DNA from: Streptomyces sp. SID8374 | GTDB lineage: Bacteria > Actinomycetota > Actinomycetes > Streptomycetales > Streptomycetaceae | Assembly (NCBI RefSeq): GCF_009865135.1 | Contig: NZ_WWGH01000002.1 | Coordinates: forward strand, 1,364,001 to 1,428,000 | Reading direction: 5' to 3' | Length of the DNA: 64,000 bases | In this document: positions 43,040 to 50,844 of the stretch, piece by piece | Numbering within the stretch: the first letter of the stretch is position 1 | How the letters are laid out: the number at the start of each line of letters is the position of its first letter | Notes under the pieces: generated by a model | Seen by the model: only the letters and a program-made list of their open reading frames with translations | The model's database searches: none | Told to the model about the DNA's origin: nothing | Program-made: the position numbers and the translations under genes

Positions 43040-43872
43040 GCGGCCTCGAAGCCGAAGCCACGACCGGTACCCAAGCCGAAGCCACCACCGCCACCGGCAC
43101 CGAGGTCGTCGGCGGCCCAGCACCCGTCGAGCCGTCAACCCGCCCCGTAGCCCTGATCACCGGCGGCTCCCGAGGCATCGGGCGTGCCGTCGTCGCCCGC
43201 CTCGCCGAGGACGGCTACGACATCGCCTTCTGCTACCGCTCCGACGCGGAGGCCGCCGGGGAAGCGGCCCTGATCGCCGAGAAGGCCGGCGCCCGGGTCC
43301 ACCACCGGCCGGTCGACGTTGCCGATGCCGCCCAGGTCAAGGCGTTCGTCGCCGAGGCCGAGGCCGAACTCGGCCCGCTCGCGGCCGTCGTCACCTCGGC
43401 CGGCATCACCCGGGACCGGCCGCTCGCCCTGATGGCCGAGGAGGAGTGGCGCTCGGTCATCGGCACCAACCTCGACGGCACCTACAACGTCTGCCGGGCC
43501 GCCGTCTACCCGCTGATGCGCCGCCGCCGGGGAGCCGTCGTCACGCTCTCCTCCATCGCCGGGGTGCACGGCAGCGCGGGCCAGACCAACTACGCGGCCT
43601 CCAAGGCGGGGATCATCGGCTTCACCCGCTCCCTGGCCCGGGAGTGCGGCCGCTACGGCATCCGCGCCAACGTCGTCGCACCCGGCCTGATCTCCACCGA
43701 CATGACGGCCGACCTCCCCGCCGAGGTCGCCGAACGCCACCTCAAGAGCGTCCCGCTCGGCCGGGCCGGCACCCCGCAGGAGGTCGCCGACCTGGTCTCC
43801 TTTCTGGTCTCGGACCGTGCCGCCTACATCACCGGCCAGGTCGTCGAGATCAACGGCGGCCTGCCGAGCTGA
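43036..43872 (+). CDS. fabG: 3-oxoacyl-ACP reductase (FabG-like ketoreductase)
   Basis: 278 aa from ATG 43036, overlapping the ACP gene by 4 bp. A 30-residue Thr/Ala-rich leader precedes the SDR core: TGGSRGIGRAV, TSAGITRDRPL, catalytic Ser (LSSIAGVHG), Tyr/Lys (YAASKAG), ending EINGGLPS. Reduces the beta-keto group after condensation. No dehydratase or enoyl reductase lies in the cluster, so either the hydroxy acid is the product or housekeeping FabZ/FabI complete the cycle. Confidence 0.9.
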   Translation: MSGLEAEATTGTQAEATTATGTEVVGGPAPVEPSTRPVALITGGSRGIGRAVVARLAEDGYDIAFCYRSDAEAAGEAALIAEKAGARVHHRPVDVADAAQVKAFVAEAEAELGPLAAVVTSAGITRDRPLALMAEEEWRSVIGTNLDGTYNVCRAAVYPLMRRRRGAVVTLSSIAGVHGSAGQTNYAASKAGIIGFTRSLARECGRYGIRANVVAPGLISTDMTADLPAEVAERHLKSVPLGRAGTPQEVADLVSFLVSDRAAYITGQVVEINGGLPS

Positions 43873-43889
43873 TCAGCTGACGCGAGCAC

Positions 43890-44636
43890 TCAGCTCCCCG
43901 CCCGGTGGGAGGCGGGGGGCGTCGCCGGTTCCGGCGTCTGCGCCGCACGTGTCACATCGCCGACGACCTCCACCACATCGGGGCCGTACGCCTGGGAGTT
44001 GACCACCTTCAGCAGCAGCGCGAAGGACTTGTTGCCGTGCTTGCGCAGCAGCTTCTCGTAGTGGCGCGACACATAACGGGTCGCCGCCTGGTTGGTGATG
44101 GCCCGCTGTCCGCAGAACAGGAAGACAGGGCGCGCGTCCTGACCCCCCGTCAGCCGGGCGAGCAGGACGTACTCCGCGGTCCCCGGCTCCAGCCGGTAGC
44201 GCTCCGAGCCGATCTGGAAGGCGACCCGGTCCGGGCCGGGGTCCGGGTCGGTGTTGATCCGTACACCGGGGAGCAGGGTCCGCAGGTGGGCCGCCATCCG
44301 CTGGTTGGAGGTGGGGCCGCCGACGCAGAACTCCGTACGTTCCCCGAAACCCTGCTGCGCCACGTCGTGCGTGACGATCTGCGCGTTGGCCGCACAGTCC
44401 TTGATCAGAGCGGAGAGCTCCAGCAGCGCGAACACGTCGTACCGGTGCACGGACCCTTCGGCGCCCGCGTACCGGTTGACGACCAGCAGGCATTCGGAGT
44501 GGGCGGGGAGCCCGAAGAACGCCTGCTTACGGCGTAGCTTGCGCCGCAGGAGGTAGGTACGGGCCAGCCAGCCCAGCGATCCGCTGACCCCGGCGGCTAT
44601 CACGCCCAGCACGATGTTGCGCACGTCGTCCGTCAT
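43890..44636 (-). CDS. membrane-anchored protein of unknown function
   Basis: 248 aa from ATG 44636. One N-terminal membrane segment (NIVLGVIAAGVSGSLGWLA) then a basic stretch (RTYLLRRKLRRK) and a soluble cytoplasmic domain. Two similar Gly-rich motifs, FCVGGPTSNQRMAAHLRT and VFLFCGQRAITNQAATRYVS, look like nucleotide-binding or Rossmann-type loops, but I recognise no named family. Convergent with the ketoreductase, 17 bp away, so probably not part of the cluster. Confidence 0.75.
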   Translation of the reverse strand: MTDDVRNIVLGVIAAGVSGSLGWLARTYLLRRKLRRKQAFFGLPAHSECLLVVNRYAGAEGSVHRYDVFALLELSALIKDCAANAQIVTHDVAQQGFGERTEFCVGGPTSNQRMAAHLRTLLPGVRINTDPDPGPDRVAFQIGSERYRLEPGTAEYVLLARLTGGQDARPVFLFCGQRAITNQAATRYVSRHYEKLLRKHGNKSFALLLKVVNSQAYGPDVVEVVGDVTRAAQTPEPATPPASHRAGS

Positions 44637-44740
44637 GGCCGGGCATGTTATCGGTCATTCGGGTAACCGTTCGAGGCGGTCCTGACGATCCGGGTGCCCG
44701 CGGGCTAGCCTGCGCGGAGATCTGTTGACTGGAGGTTCGT

Positions 44741-46558
44741 ATGCGCCGTTCCGTCGGCCGGAACATCTCGATAGTGGCCGCCCTCGCCGTGGTCGCCTCC
44801 CTCGGGGCCGCCGCCCCCGCGGGCTCCGCGCAACCCGCCCACCGGCACCCCGCCCCACCCAAGTCCCCGGTGGCGGTGGGGTACGGGGGAGCGGTGGCCA
44901 GTGTCGACCGAGACGCGTCGGCGGTCGGCATCGAGGTGCTGCGCAAGGGCGGCAACGCGGTGGACGCGGCCGTGGCGACCGCAGCCGCGCTCGGCGTGAC
45001 CGAGCCGTACTCGGCGGGCATCGGCGGCGGGGGCTACTTCGTCCACTACGACGCCAGGAAGCGCACCGTCCAGACCATCGACGGCCGCGAGACCGCACCC
45101 CGCAGCGCGGACGCCTCCCTCTTCCTGGAGGACGGCAAGCCCATCCCGTTCGAGGAGGGCGTCACCAGCGGCCTCTCCGTCGGCACCCCTGGCACCCCGG
45201 CCACCTGGGAGCGCGCACTCGACGCATGGGGCTCCAAGTCCCTTCGTACGCTGCTGAAACCGGCCGAGCGCCTGGCCCGGGACGGCTTCGTGGTGGACGA
45301 CACCTTCCGCTCGCAGACGGCTTCCAACCAGGCCCGCTTCGCCGACTTCCCGGCCTCCGCGAAGCTGTTCCTGCCCGGTGGTGAACTACCCGTCGTGGGA
45401 TCGGTGTTCAAGAATCCCGATCTGGCCCGTACGTACGAGAAGCTCGGCCGCAAGGGCGTCGGGGAGCTGTACCGGGGCGAGTTGGCGGACGACATCGTCC
45501 GTACGGTCCGCAAGCCGCCCGTCGACCCGAAGGCGACCCGCGACGTCCGCCCCGGCGATCTGACCCGCAAGGACCTCTCCTCGTACCGCACGCTGAAGCA
45601 GAGCCCGACGAAGGCCGGCTACCGGGGCCTGGACGTGTACGGCATGGCGCCCTCCTCGTCCGGCGGTACGACCGTGGGCCAGGCGCTCAACATGCTGGAG
45701 CGCACCGACCTCTCGCGGGCGAGCGAGGCCCGCTACCTCCACCGGCTCATCGAGGCGAGCCGCATCGCCTTCGCCGACCGGGGACGCTGGGTCGGCGACC
45801 CCGCCTTCGAGAACGTGCCCACCAAGGAGCTGCTGAGCCAGCGGTTCGCGGACGCGCGCGGATGCCTGATCAGGGACGACGCGGTGCTGACCAGTCCGGT
45901 GGCGCCCGGTGACCCACGAAACCCGGCCCGCTGCGGGAGCGGTGGTACGGCGGCGCCCACGACGTTCGAAGGGGAGAACACCACCCACCTCACGACGGCC
46001 GACAAGTGGGGCAACGTCGTCTCCTACACCCTGACGATCGAGTCCACCGGCGGCAGCGCCATCACGGTCCCCGGCCGTGGCTTTCTCCTCAACAACGAGC
46101 TGACCGACTTCTCCTTCGCCCCGGCCAACCCGGCCGTGCACGACCCGAACCTCCCAGGCCCGGGCAAGCGGCCCCGCTCGTCGATGTCCCCGACCATCGT
46201 CCTCAAGAACGGCAAGCCGGTCCTGGCCCTCGGCTCACCGGGCGGCGCCACGATCATCACCACCGTGCTCCAGTCCCTCACCGGCCACCTCGACCGCGGG
46301 CTCCCGCTCGTCGACGCGATCGCCGCGCCCCGCGCCAGCCAGCGCAACGCGGCGGCCACCGAGATCGAACCGGACCTGTGGAACAGCCCGGTCCGCGCCG
46401 AGCTCGAAGCGCTCGGCCACGCCTTCCGGCAGAACCCGGAGATCGGCGCCGCCACCGGCGTACAGCGGCTCCCCGACGGCCGCTGGCTGGCGGCGGCGGA
46501 AAAGGTGCGGCGGGGCGGTGGCTCGGCCATGGTGGTGCAGCCGGGCGGCGGGAGCTGA
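44741..46558 (+). CDS. ggt: gamma-glutamyltransferase (secreted)
   Basis: 605 aa from ATG 44741 (GGAGG, spacing 6). Sec signal peptide (ALAVVASLGAAAPAGSA), then the Ntn-hydrolase heterodimer precursor: large subunit with GKGGNAVDAAVATAAALGV and SAGIGGGGYFVHYD, autocleavage and nucleophile Thr in GENTTHLTTADKWGN, and the oxyanion/substrate loops RPRSSMSPTIV and LGSPGGATIITT. Cleaves gamma-glutamyl bonds of glutathione or poly-gamma-glutamate outside the cell. Monocistronic by appearance; a TAGCCT box lies about 30 bp upstream. Confidence 0.93.
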   Translation: MRRSVGRNISIVAALAVVASLGAAAPAGSAQPAHRHPAPPKSPVAVGYGGAVASVDRDASAVGIEVLRKGGNAVDAAVATAAALGVTEPYSAGIGGGGYFVHYDARKRTVQTIDGRETAPRSADASLFLEDGKPIPFEEGVTSGLSVGTPGTPATWERALDAWGSKSLRTLLKPAERLARDGFVVDDTFRSQTASNQARFADFPASAKLFLPGGELPVVGSVFKNPDLARTYEKLGRKGVGELYRGELADDIVRTVRKPPVDPKATRDVRPGDLTRKDLSSYRTLKQSPTKAGYRGLDVYGMAPSSSGGTTVGQALNMLERTDLSRASEARYLHRLIEASRIAFADRGRWVGDPAFENVPTKELLSQRFADARGCLIRDDAVLTSPVAPGDPRNPARCGSGGTAAPTTFEGENTTHLTTADKWGNVVSYTLTIESTGGSAITVPGRGFLLNNELTDFSFAPANPAVHDPNLPGPGKRPRSSMSPTIVLKNGKPVLALGSPGGATIITTVLQSLTGHLDRGLPLVDAIAAPRASQRNAAATEIEPDLWNSPVRAELEALGHAFRQNPEIGAATGVQRLPDGRWLAAAEKVRRGGGSAMVVQPGGGS

Positions 46559-46717
46559 CCCGGCCTCATGCAGCAGGGGCGGCGGGCCGGTCGTACGCGG
46601 TACACACCGCGCGCGACCTGCACCGCCGCCGGGGGAGGGGAGAGCCGGAGATCCCGCGCCGGCGCAAGGAGGGGCCGCACGGGTCCCCCCGGTCGACTGG
46701 AAGGTCCGTCCCCCACG

Positions 46718-47488
46718 ATGCGTACCCGAACGTTCACTCTGACCGCCGCCACCTCCGCCGTCTGCGGGGCCGCCCTGCTCGGCCCGGCGGCCCTGCCCGC
46801 CACCGCCGACGTCCCCGTACCCGGCACACCGCCGGACACCCGGGCTGGTCTTGCCCCGGAAGCCCTCACGGACGCGTCGGTGAGCGCGGAGGAACTGCTC
46901 GCCGAGGTCCGCTCCTGCCGGCAGATCTCGCGGGGCAAGTACCGTACGGACGCCAACAGCTCGAAGGCCACCGTCCCCGTCTGCGGCACCACGGACGCCG
47001 TGTTCTGGAAGGCGGACATGGACATCGACTGCGACGGCCGGAAGACGAAGGCCTGCAACACGCGGACCGACCCCTACTTCCAGTCGCAGACCGCGTTCCA
47101 GACCTCGCGCGGCAAACCGCTGGACTCGGCGCGGCTGCCGTTCGTGGTGGTGCCGGCGCCGGGCCGGATCTGGGACTACCGGAAGTCCGGGCTGACCGGT
47201 GGCAGCGTGGTCGCCGTGATCCACAAGGACCAGGTGCGGTACGCCGTCATCGGCGACACCGGGCCCGCCGGGATCATCGGCGAGGGGTCGTACGCGCTGG
47301 CGGAGGAGCTGTCCATCGATCCCCACCCGACGACCGGCGGGGCCGCGTCCGGCGTCACGTACATCGCGTTCAAGGACTCCCGCGTCTCACCGATCGAGAG
47401 CCGCGCCAAGGCGGAGAGCCGGGGCGAGGAGCTGGCGAGGGCGTTCGTCGGACGTGATGAGGGGGTCTTGCCGCTCAGAGGGCGGTGA
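46718..47488 (+). CDS. secreted glycoside hydrolase family 75-type chitosanase
   Basis: 256 aa from ATG 46718. Signal peptide of about 30 residues, then a domain with DMDIDCDGRKTKACN (catalytic Asp region), VVVPAPGRIWDYR, and the conserved GDTGPAGIIGEGSYALAE containing the second acidic residue. This pattern fits GH75 chitosanases, first known from fungi and also present in actinomycetes. It hydrolyses partly deacetylated chitosan outside the cell. The 159 bp between ggt and this gene hold no clear promoter. Its 3' end overlaps the convergent map gene by 14 bp. Confidence 0.82.
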   Translation: MRTRTFTLTAATSAVCGAALLGPAALPATADVPVPGTPPDTRAGLAPEALTDASVSAEELLAEVRSCRQISRGKYRTDANSSKATVPVCGTTDAVFWKADMDIDCDGRKTKACNTRTDPYFQSQTAFQTSRGKPLDSARLPFVVVPAPGRIWDYRKSGLTGGSVVAVIHKDQVRYAVIGDTGPAGIIGEGSYALAEELSIDPHPTTGGAASGVTYIAFKDSRVSPIESRAKAESRGEELARAFVGRDEGVLPLRGR

Positions 47489-48248
47489 GGACGCGCGGGC
47501 CGTCGTTCGTGATGGCCACCGTGTGCTCGGCGTGCGCGGCCCGGCTGCCGTCGGTCGTCCGCAGCGTCCAGCCGTCCTCGTCGTGGCGGAACTCGTCGAG
47601 GCCGCCGCCGAGCAGCATGGGCTCGATCGCGAGGACCATCCCGTGGCGCAGCGGCATGCCGCGCCCCGGCCGTCCCTCGTTCGGCACGGACGGGTCCTCG
47701 TGCATCGAACGGCCGATGCCGTGGCCGCCGTACCCGTCGAGGATGCCGTAGCCCGCCTTGCGGCAGACCGTGCCGATCGCGTGGGCGATGTCGCCGATCC
47801 GGTTGCCGACGACCGCCGCCGCGATGCCCGCCTCCAGCGCGGTGGTGGCCGCGTCGATCAGCTCGGTGTCGGCGGGGCGGGCCGTGCCGACGGTGAAGCT
47901 GACCGCCGCGTCACCCGCCCAGCCGCCCAGCAGGGCGCCCGCGTCCACGCTGACCAGGTCGCCGTCGCGCAGGGGCTCGGCGGAGGGGATGCCGTGGACG
48001 ACGGCGTCGTTCACGGAGACGCAGATGACGGCCGGGAACGGGGTCGGCGCGAAGTGCGGCTTGTAGTTCAGGAACGGCGAGGAGGCCCCCGCCTCGCGCA
48101 GCACCTCGCGCGCCGCCTCGTCCAGCTCGCGGGGCGTCACGCCGACGGCGGCGACCTCCTGGGCGCGGGCCAGGATCCGCGCGACGACGCGTCCGGACTC
48201 ACGCATGGCTTCGATGGATGTGTCTGTCTTGATGTGCACCATGCCCAT
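47475..48248 (-). CDS. map: type I methionine aminopeptidase (additional copy)
   Basis: 257 aa from ATG 48248, or ATG 48242 two codons later. Pita-bread fold with the metal ligands in VSVDAGALLGGWAGDAAVSF (two Asp), GYGGHGIGRSMHE (His), LAIEPML (Glu) and AEHTVAI (Glu). Removes the initiator Met. Its promoter lies inside a long palindrome shared with a divergent XRE gene, so unlike a housekeeping map it is regulated locally. Confidence 0.93.
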   Translation of the reverse strand: MGMVHIKTDTSIEAMRESGRVVARILARAQEVAAVGVTPRELDEAAREVLREAGASSPFLNYKPHFAPTPFPAVICVSVNDAVVHGIPSAEPLRDGDLVSVDAGALLGGWAGDAAVSFTVGTARPADTELIDAATTALEAGIAAAVVGNRIGDIAHAIGTVCRKAGYGILDGYGGHGIGRSMHEDPSVPNEGRPGRGMPLRHGMVLAIEPMLLGGGLDEFRHDEDGWTLRTTDGSRAAHAEHTVAITNDGPRVLTAL

Positions 48249-48292
48249 TACTATACCGGTCGAAGCGGTATAGTAATGACGGTATAAGAATG
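48246..48292. promoter_or_regulatory. 13-bp palindromic operator between map and the XRE gene
   Basis: CATTACTATACCG-7-CGGTATAGTAATG (48246-48278), perfect, plus a third half-site CGGTATAAGAATG at 48280-48292. The arms contain TATAGT, which can serve as the -10 of map on the minus strand. It overlaps the map start codon. The AT-rich sequence stands out from its surroundings. Confidence 0.8.
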
Positions 48293-48303
48293 GTGAACCG
48301 TAG

Positions 48304-48309
48304 TAGAGT
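48304..48309 (+). promoter_or_regulatory. -10 box (TAGAGT) for a leaderless XRE transcript
   Basis: TAGAGT, 6 nt, then ATG 48316; no ribosome-binding site. Confidence 0.5.
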
Positions 48310-48315
48310 GGGTCC

Positions 48316-48594
48316 ATGGTCCGCACCCCACTCACCCCTGAAGAGCGCCTCCGCGGCGAACGGCTCGGCCGCCTGCTCCGTGAGGCGCGCGGGGAGCGCA
48401 GCATGGTCGCCGTCGCGGCGAGCGCCGGAATCTCCGCCGAGACCCTCCGCAAGATCGAGACCGGCCGCGCCCCCACCCCCGCCTTCTTCACGGTCGCCGC
48501 GCTCGCCGGGGCCCTCGGCCTCTCCATGGACGAACTGCTCGGCCGCTGCGCCCTGGAGTCCGCCGAACCCGCCGTCGTACCTCTGATCGCGTAA
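48316..48594 (+). CDS. XRE-family helix-turn-helix regulator
   Basis: 92 aa. Single Cro/CI helix-turn-helix at about residues 15-75 (LGRLLREARGERSMVAVA, ISAETLRKIETGRAP, FTVAALAGALGLSMDELLG). A small one-domain repressor whose likely target is the palindrome just upstream, controlling itself and map. Confidence 0.9.
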   Translation: MVRTPLTPEERLRGERLGRLLREARGERSMVAVAASAGISAETLRKIETGRAPTPAFFTVAALAGALGLSMDELLGRCALESAEPAVVPLIA

Positions 48595-48609
48595 CGGGCG
48601 CGCGATGCG

Positions 48610-48615
48610 TAGGGT
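48610..48615 (+). promoter_or_regulatory. -10 box (TAGGGT) for a leaderless PPOX transcript
   Basis: TAGGGT, 7 nt, then GTG 48623; this decides the start over the ATG at 48605. Confidence 0.45.
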
Positions 48616-48622
48616 CGCGTCC

Positions 48623-49003
48623 GTGACTCTCCAGGACTTCGCGCGCAGCGAATACGTCAGCCTGACCACCTACCGCAAGGACGGCACGCCCGTCGCCACG
48701 CCCGTATGGGCCGCGGCCGAGGGGGAGGTGCTGTACGTGTGGACCCGCTCCGACTCATGGAAGGTCAAGCGGCTCCGCAACAACACCGATGTGGTCATCA
48801 CCGTCTGCGACGTACGGGGCAAGATCGCCGAGGGCGCTCCGAGTGCCGAGGGCACCGCACGCCTCCTCGACGCGGACGAGACCCGCCAGGTACGCAAGCT
48901 GCTGGCCCGCAAGTACACCTGGAAGTTCTGGCTCGTCGACTGGCCCGCCACCATCGCCCGCTTCGGCAAGCGCCCGCACACCGGGATCGCCGTCACCTTC
49001 TGA
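48623..49003 (+). CDS. PPOX-class (F420/FMN-dependent) protein
   Basis: 126 aa from GTG 48623. Split-barrel flavin/deazaflavin fold of the pyridoxamine-phosphate-oxidase family: SEYVSLTTYRKDGTPVATPV, LYVWTRSDSWKVKRLRNN, RKYTWKFWLVDWP, ending PHTGIAVTF. Actinobacterial members of this size often use F420 in reductions. Substrate unknown. The 185-bp gap after it holds a direct repeat TCGCGTACGG(G) and no clear hairpin. Confidence 0.85.
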   Translation: MTLQDFARSEYVSLTTYRKDGTPVATPVWAAAEGEVLYVWTRSDSWKVKRLRNNTDVVITVCDVRGKIAEGAPSAEGTARLLDADETRQVRKLLARKYTWKFWLVDWPATIARFGKRPHTGIAVTF

Positions 49004-49188
49004 GGCCGACTGCCGGTCGCGTACGGGTTCCGAGTTCCCCCGCCGCATCGCGTACGGGGGCGCACGCCGTCGGCCCCCGTGCGCCCGGCGCAGCGCGGAC
49101 GAAAGCTGCGTGTAGCCGTCCCGTAACACGCCTGCGGTCGAATGCCTGCGGACTGGAAGGCTCCAGTCGACAGTCGGCGAGGGCGACG

Positions 49189-50661
49189 ATGACGGTGCAT
49201 CAGCATGCGGTGGATGTAGGCACGTTCGCGCAGTACCTACAGGAACTGACAGCACGACTCGACCCCGGACGCGGGTGGTACGGGGTCTTCACCCGGCGCG
49301 ACCCCCAGGGGATGCGGTCCTGCCTCGACGGGGTCGAGATACCGCCCTGGGACGTCGTGGAGTCCTTGCTCGCCGACCTGGCCGAGGTCCACGGCGCGTA
49401 CTTCGCCGAGCAGGTCTCGGTACGGGCCGCCGCGCTGTACTCCGCCTCCGCGGCCGCCCACGACCGGCGGCCCGGCGGACGCCAGGAGCTGGTCCACCGG
49501 CTGGAGTTGATGATCCGCGAGCAGGGCCGCGCCGCCGAGCGGCTGCGCACGGCCGGGGCGGCGGCGGGCGGCGACCCGGCCGACCCGGAGGCGCTGGCCT
49601 GGGCCCACGACGACCACCGGCGCGCCTCGGCCAGATGCGTGGAGCTGCGCAAGCGGCTGGCGGCGGTGACGGTTCCGCAGCCGAGAGCCGGGGCTGACCC
49701 TGACCGCGAAGCCGGTCCGCGCGGTTCGGCGCGCTGGGGTTCCGACGGGCCGGCGTGGCGGGCCCCGGAGCACCCGCCGCAGGAAGCCGCGGAGACGCCG
49801 GAGGCTCCGGAGGCTCTCGCGCAACCGGTACCGCAGCCCATGGCTGAGCCCGTACCCGAGCCCGCCCCACCCTCGGAGCCCTCCGAACACCCCCTCGGAC
49901 GTTCCCGGTCCCGCAGATCCGCCCCCGCGCCCCGGCGGAAGAAGTCGGGCGGCGCCCGGTTCGCCGGTCTCGACGTGGACGACGAGGAGGAGACGGAGTA
50001 CGCCCCCTCGCCTCTCCCCGCCCCGCCCGCGCCCCCGCCGGCGGGCGGCTCAGCCCCGCGAGGCGCCCGCTTCGGCGGCGGGCCTGCGGAGGCGGCTGAG
50101 GAGGCCCCGGCCCCGGCCGCGCTGCCGGACCCGGAGGCCGGAGAGGCGGTGGCCGCCGCCGTCGCGCGGCTGGTCCAGCTGCGGGCGGAGGGGCGCAGCG
50201 GCGAGGCCCACGTGGTGCTCTGCGAGGTGGCGGCCTGGCCCGCGCCCCGGCTGCCCGTGCTCGCGGTCGCCCTGTACCGGGCCGGTCTGGCCGCCGACTG
50301 GACGACCCTGCTCTGGGAGGCGTCCTCGCTGCCGCCCGCCGGGTTCGCGGCGGCGGCGGGCGCGCTGGCCGCGGCGGGCCGGGACGAGGACTGCGGGCTG
50401 CTGCTCCGGCAGGGGGTGGCCAGGCCCGCCGCCGAGGTCGCCGAGGCGGTGCTCGCCCTGGACGGGGCGGGCCGCGAGGGCGAGGCGCGGGCGCTGCTGG
50501 GCGCCTTCGTCCGCGTACGTACGCCGCAGGAGGCGGCCGAGATCGCGGGCGGCGGGACCCGCATCCTGCCACACCTGCTGGCGGCGGCCCGTGAGGTGTC
50601 GGTGGAGCGGGAGTGGGACCTGGTCCACGCGCTGCGGGTGGCGGGCGTGCCGGGCGTGTGA
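49189..50661 (+). CDS. large Streptomyces protein of unknown function with acidic/Pro-rich middle
   Basis: 490 aa from ATG 49189 (GAGGG upstream). N-terminal helical domain (residues about 10-160: FAQYLQELTARLDPGRGWYG, WDVVESLLADLAEVHGAYFA), a low-complexity Pro/Glu/Ala linker (about 165-310) and a C-terminal helical-repeat domain built on Ala/Gly/Leu units (LLRQGVARPAAEVAEAVLAL). The first domain resembles proteins seen only in streptomycetes. No catalytic motif; possibly a scaffold or developmental protein. Confidence 0.8.
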   Translation: MTVHQHAVDVGTFAQYLQELTARLDPGRGWYGVFTRRDPQGMRSCLDGVEIPPWDVVESLLADLAEVHGAYFAEQVSVRAAALYSASAAAHDRRPGGRQELVHRLELMIREQGRAAERLRTAGAAAGGDPADPEALAWAHDDHRRASARCVELRKRLAAVTVPQPRAGADPDREAGPRGSARWGSDGPAWRAPEHPPQEAAETPEAPEALAQPVPQPMAEPVPEPAPPSEPSEHPLGRSRSRRSAPAPRRKKSGGARFAGLDVDDEEETEYAPSPLPAPPAPPPAGGSAPRGARFGGGPAEAAEEAPAPAALPDPEAGEAVAAAVARLVQLRAEGRSGEAHVVLCEVAAWPAPRLPVLAVALYRAGLAADWTTLLWEASSLPPAGFAAAAGALAAAGRDEDCGLLLRQGVARPAAEVAEAVLALDGAGREGEARALLGAFVRVRTPQEAAEIAGGGTRILPHLLAAAREVSVEREWDLVHALRVAGVPGV

Positions 50662-50696
50662 GGCGGCGGGGGACCCGGACAGGCCCTGCCTGTGAC

Positions 50697-50810
50697 GCCG
50701 CGCAGTGCCTCGGGCGTCCACCGACGATGCCGCGCAGTACCCCCGGCGCCCGCCCGCCGAAGCCGCGTAGTGCCCCGGGGCCTCACCGTCGCCCCGCAGC
50801 ACCCGGGCCC
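50697..50810. repeat. degenerate 29-33 bp tandem array downstream of the aldo/keto reductase stop
   Basis: GCCGCGCAG or close variants recur at 50697, 50729, 50762 and 50791. Each unit resembles the reductase's 3' end as read on the plus strand (CAGAGCACCTCGG against CAGTGCCTCGG). Weaker than the other arrays. Confidence 0.6.
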
Positions 50811-50844
50811 CCACCGCCCCCCTGGCCCCCACCAGGGCGAGGGC

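Noticed and set aside
32285..43872. Aromatic type II polyketide cluster
   Set aside because: No cyclase/aromatase, no acyltransferase or pathway regulator, and the KS partner lacks the usual Gln; composition does not fit an aromatic polyketide.
46568..46717. N-terminal extension of the chitosanase from 46568
   Set aside because: The extension is Arg-rich without homology; the signal peptide begins exactly at ATG 46718.
49004..49188. Small gene or RNA in the gap before the 49.2-kb protein
   Set aside because: Only a short direct repeat is seen; no start signal, hairpin with U-tract or promoter pair stands out.
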